Positions 5,079-6,739 of a DNA stretch of 6,739 bases are shown piece after piece. Where the stretch lies: assembly GCF_024693525.1 (NCBI RefSeq), contig NZ_JAILKR010000105.1, forward strand, positions 1 to 6,739. Direction: 5' to 3'. The notes under the pieces are model-generated. The model worked only from the letters and a program-made list of their open reading frames with translations, searched no databases and had not been told where the DNA came from. The translations under genes were made by a program, and so were the position numbers. The DNA comes from Selenomonas sp. Lineage in GTDB: Bacteria > Bacillota_C > Negativicutes > Selenomonadales > Selenomonadaceae. Positions within the stretch are counted from its first letter, which is position 1, and each line of letters opens with the position of its first letter.

Positions 5079-6739
5079 ATGGCAAGAGCATTTTCGGAGG
5101 ATTCGCGTGTAAAGATTCCCGCGTTGCTGCATTTTATGCGGTTAGGCTATCAGTATCGGAGCCTGAAGGATATCCGTGCGCAATTGGATTTTGAAACGAA
5201 TATCGACAGACAGGTGCTTCGTGATGCGATGAACAAGCTGAATCCGTCTTTGCTTGCCAGTCCGCTGACGGGTGAAGAGTTTCAGGCTATTATGGCGGAA
5301 CTTGCTGACAGCTTGGCTGGTGATGACCTGGGACAAGCCTTCTTTGTAAAGTTACAGCAGGGGATAGTTTGCCGTGGTGAAACGATGCGGCTTATTGATT
5401 TTGACAATTCGGAGGAAAATGACTGGTCAGTGGTGACGGAGTTGCCTTGCCTGGTTGACCGGTCAACCGAAAGTGGCAGTTTCCGTCCGGATATCACGGT
5501 GTTTGTCAATGGATTGCCCCTTGCCTTTTGCGAAGTCAAGATTCCGAACAACCTCAAGGGAATGCAGGCAGAATATGAGCGCATGAACAAGCGCACGAAT
5601 AATGGGAAGTATCGCCGGTTCTTGAATATTACCCAGCTTATGGTATTTTCCAATAATATGGAGTATGACGATACAGAGGTTGCGCCAATTTCTGGCGCAT
5701 TTTATGCAACAAACGGACGTGGACATCTATTCTTCAGTCATTTTCGTGAGGAGGATAAATCTATCTATGATGGTGTAGCGGTATTGGATTCAGCGATTGA
5801 GTCGATTGTCTTGCGGGATACGAATATGACAATCCTCAAAGGGCGTCCGGATTATGCACTCAATTGTAGTCCGATGACGCCAACCAATCGGCTGCTTACG
5901 TCCTTGTTTACCAAAGTGCGATTCCTGTGGCTGCTTCGTTATGGAATTACCTATGTAGAGAAGGTAAACGATAAGGGCGTCATGGAACTATCCAAGCATT
6001 TGATGCGCTATCAACAATTCTTTGGTGCTAAAGCGATTCTGCGTAAAGTGGCGAGCATGCGGCAGAGTGATGCCAATATGGCGGATAATGTTTGCTATAT
6101 TGGTGACGACCGTAGTGTGGAGTTTGCTGCCGAACTTCCGCATTATGGTACCAATGATAACGGGAAGCAACGCCAGGCGCGCGGTGGTGTGATTTGGCAT
6201 ACACAGGGAAGTGGCAAGACGGAGTTGGCCTTTTATAATGTCCATATCCTGTCTGATTTTTATGCAGTGCATCGTATAATTGCCAAATTTTATTTTATCG
6301 TTGATCGCTTAGACCTTATGCAGCAGGCAGCCGATGAATTCCGTGCGCGCGGTCTCAAAGTGGTGGAGATTGGCACGCGGGCGGAATTTACGAAAAACAT
6401 TCAGAGCACCAGTGAGCAGACACTTACGGGCGGACTGGTGATGAATGTAGTCAATATCCAAAAATTCGGTGATGATGCTGTGACCAAAGCACCGGATTAT
6501 AATGTCAATATCCAGCGTGTCTACTTCATTGATGAAGTACATCGTGACTATCGTGCGGATGGTTCTTTTTTGGCAAGACTGGTGGCCTCTGACCGCAATG
6601 CCATCATGTTCGGTCTGACGGGGACACCGCTTATCGGCAAGGTGCGCACCAAGGATTTGTTTGGCGATTATATACATAAATACTATTACAATCAATCCAT
6701 CGCGGATGGCTATACCCTGCGGCTTATTCGCGAAGGCAT
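5079..6739 (+). CDS. hsdR: type I restriction endonuclease subunit R (HsdR), 3' end beyond window
   Basis: HsdR is the motor and nuclease subunit of a type I restriction complex; with HsdM and HsdS it translocates unmodified DNA using ATP and cuts it at a distance. The window holds 553 codons with no stop or frameshift; the family usually has roughly 1000 residues, so about half is missing. The N-terminal nuclease has the PD-(D/E)xK set: D138 in FRPD, then E152 and K154 in CEVK. The helicase motor follows: Walker A HTQGSGKT (374-381), VDRLDLMQQ (408-416), Walker B FIDEVHRD (483-490) and motif III GLTGTP (512-517). The DEVH box differs from the commoner DEAH form of the family, but the key acidic residues are intact. 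The ATG follows AGAAGGA (5062-5068) by 10 bases; an in-frame GTG at 5070 is too close to that site. The gene has its own promoter within an inverted repeat. No hsdM or hsdS is visible; they may lie to the right. Confidence 0.95.
   Translation, partial: MARAFSEDSRVKIPALLHFMRLGYQYRSLKDIRAQLDFETNIDRQVLRDAMNKLNPSLLASPLTGEEFQAIMAELADSLAGDDLGQAFFVKLQQGIVCRGETMRLIDFDNSEENDWSVVTELPCLVDRSTESGSFRPDITVFVNGLPLAFCEVKIPNNLKGMQAEYERMNKRTNNGKYRRFLNITQLMVFSNNMEYDDTEVAPISGAFYATNGRGHLFFSHFREEDKSIYDGVAVLDSAIESIVLRDTNMTILKGRPDYALNCSPMTPTNRLLTSLFTKVRFLWLLRYGITYVEKVNDKGVMELSKHLMRYQQFFGAKAILRKVASMRQSDANMADNVCYIGDDRSVEFAAELPHYGTNDNGKQRQARGGVIWHTQGSGKTELAFYNVHILSDFYAVHRIIAKFYFIVDRLDLMQQAADEFRARGLKVVEIGTRAEFTKNIQSTSEQTLTGGLVMNVVNIQKFGDDAVTKAPDYNVNIQRVYFIDEVHRDYRADGSFLARLVASDRNAIMFGLTGTPLIGKVRTKDLFGDYIHKYYYNQSIADGYTLRLIREG
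5453..5468. repeat. 16-bp perfect palindrome inside hsdR
   Basis: GGTTGACCGGTCAACC is self-complementary over all 16 bases. It lies within codons for residues 125-130 of HsdR. Its core TGACCGGTCA (5456-5465) is identical to the palindrome present in both arms of the lysS terminator. No function can be assigned from sequence alone. Confidence 0.7.

Noticed and set aside
4556..5080. Minus-strand open frame of 174 codons spanning the end of the unknown gene and the hsdR promoter
   Set aside because: It has no recognisable protein features, and most of it mirrors the acidic codons of the + strand gene.
5070..5081. In-frame GTG at 5070 as an alternative hsdR start
   Set aside because: It would leave only one base after the ribosome-binding site; the ATG at 5079 has correct spacing.

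Overview
The window looks like a chromosomal segment of a Firmicute of moderate G+C. My best guess is the Negativicutes (Selenomonas or a close relative), from the greA-lysS pairing, the C-terminal tRNA-binding domain on LysS and the overall codon use. This is recognition from memory, not a database result. All genes lie on the + strand.

Left part (1-3369) is housekeeping. It opens with a cyclophilin-type peptidyl-prolyl isomerase, whose reading frame stays open to the window edge and may be the body of a secreted lipoprotein. A small GIY-YIG domain protein overlaps it by one base. The last codons of that gene contain a perfect consensus sigma-70 promoter (TTGACA, 17 bp, TATAAT) that should drive the next two genes: greA (transcript-cleavage factor) and lysS (class II lysyl-tRNA synthetase with an extra EMAP/Trbp111-like domain). 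A strong intrinsic terminator closes the block.

The junction (3291-3439) is dense in structure. It holds a 7-bp tandem repeat built on TTGACA, two copies of the palindrome TGACCGGTCA forming the terminator arms, a further palindrome over the next promoter, and an extended -10 promoter.

Right part (3440-6739) looks like accessory or defence DNA with more relaxed codon use. It contains a 520-residue acidic, cytoplasmic-looking protein that I cannot assign to a family, then the first 553 residues of a type I restriction endonuclease subunit R (HsdR) that runs off the window end. Each has its own promoter with the same 12-base extended -10 block (TGATATAATAAA), and the hsdR promoter sits inside a 9-bp inverted repeat. 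Shared promoter architecture suggests, but does not prove, that the unknown protein works with the restriction system. HsdM and HsdS would be expected beyond the right edge. No stretch over 300 bases lacks a gene, and I see no tRNA, rRNA, CRISPR array or insertion sequence.
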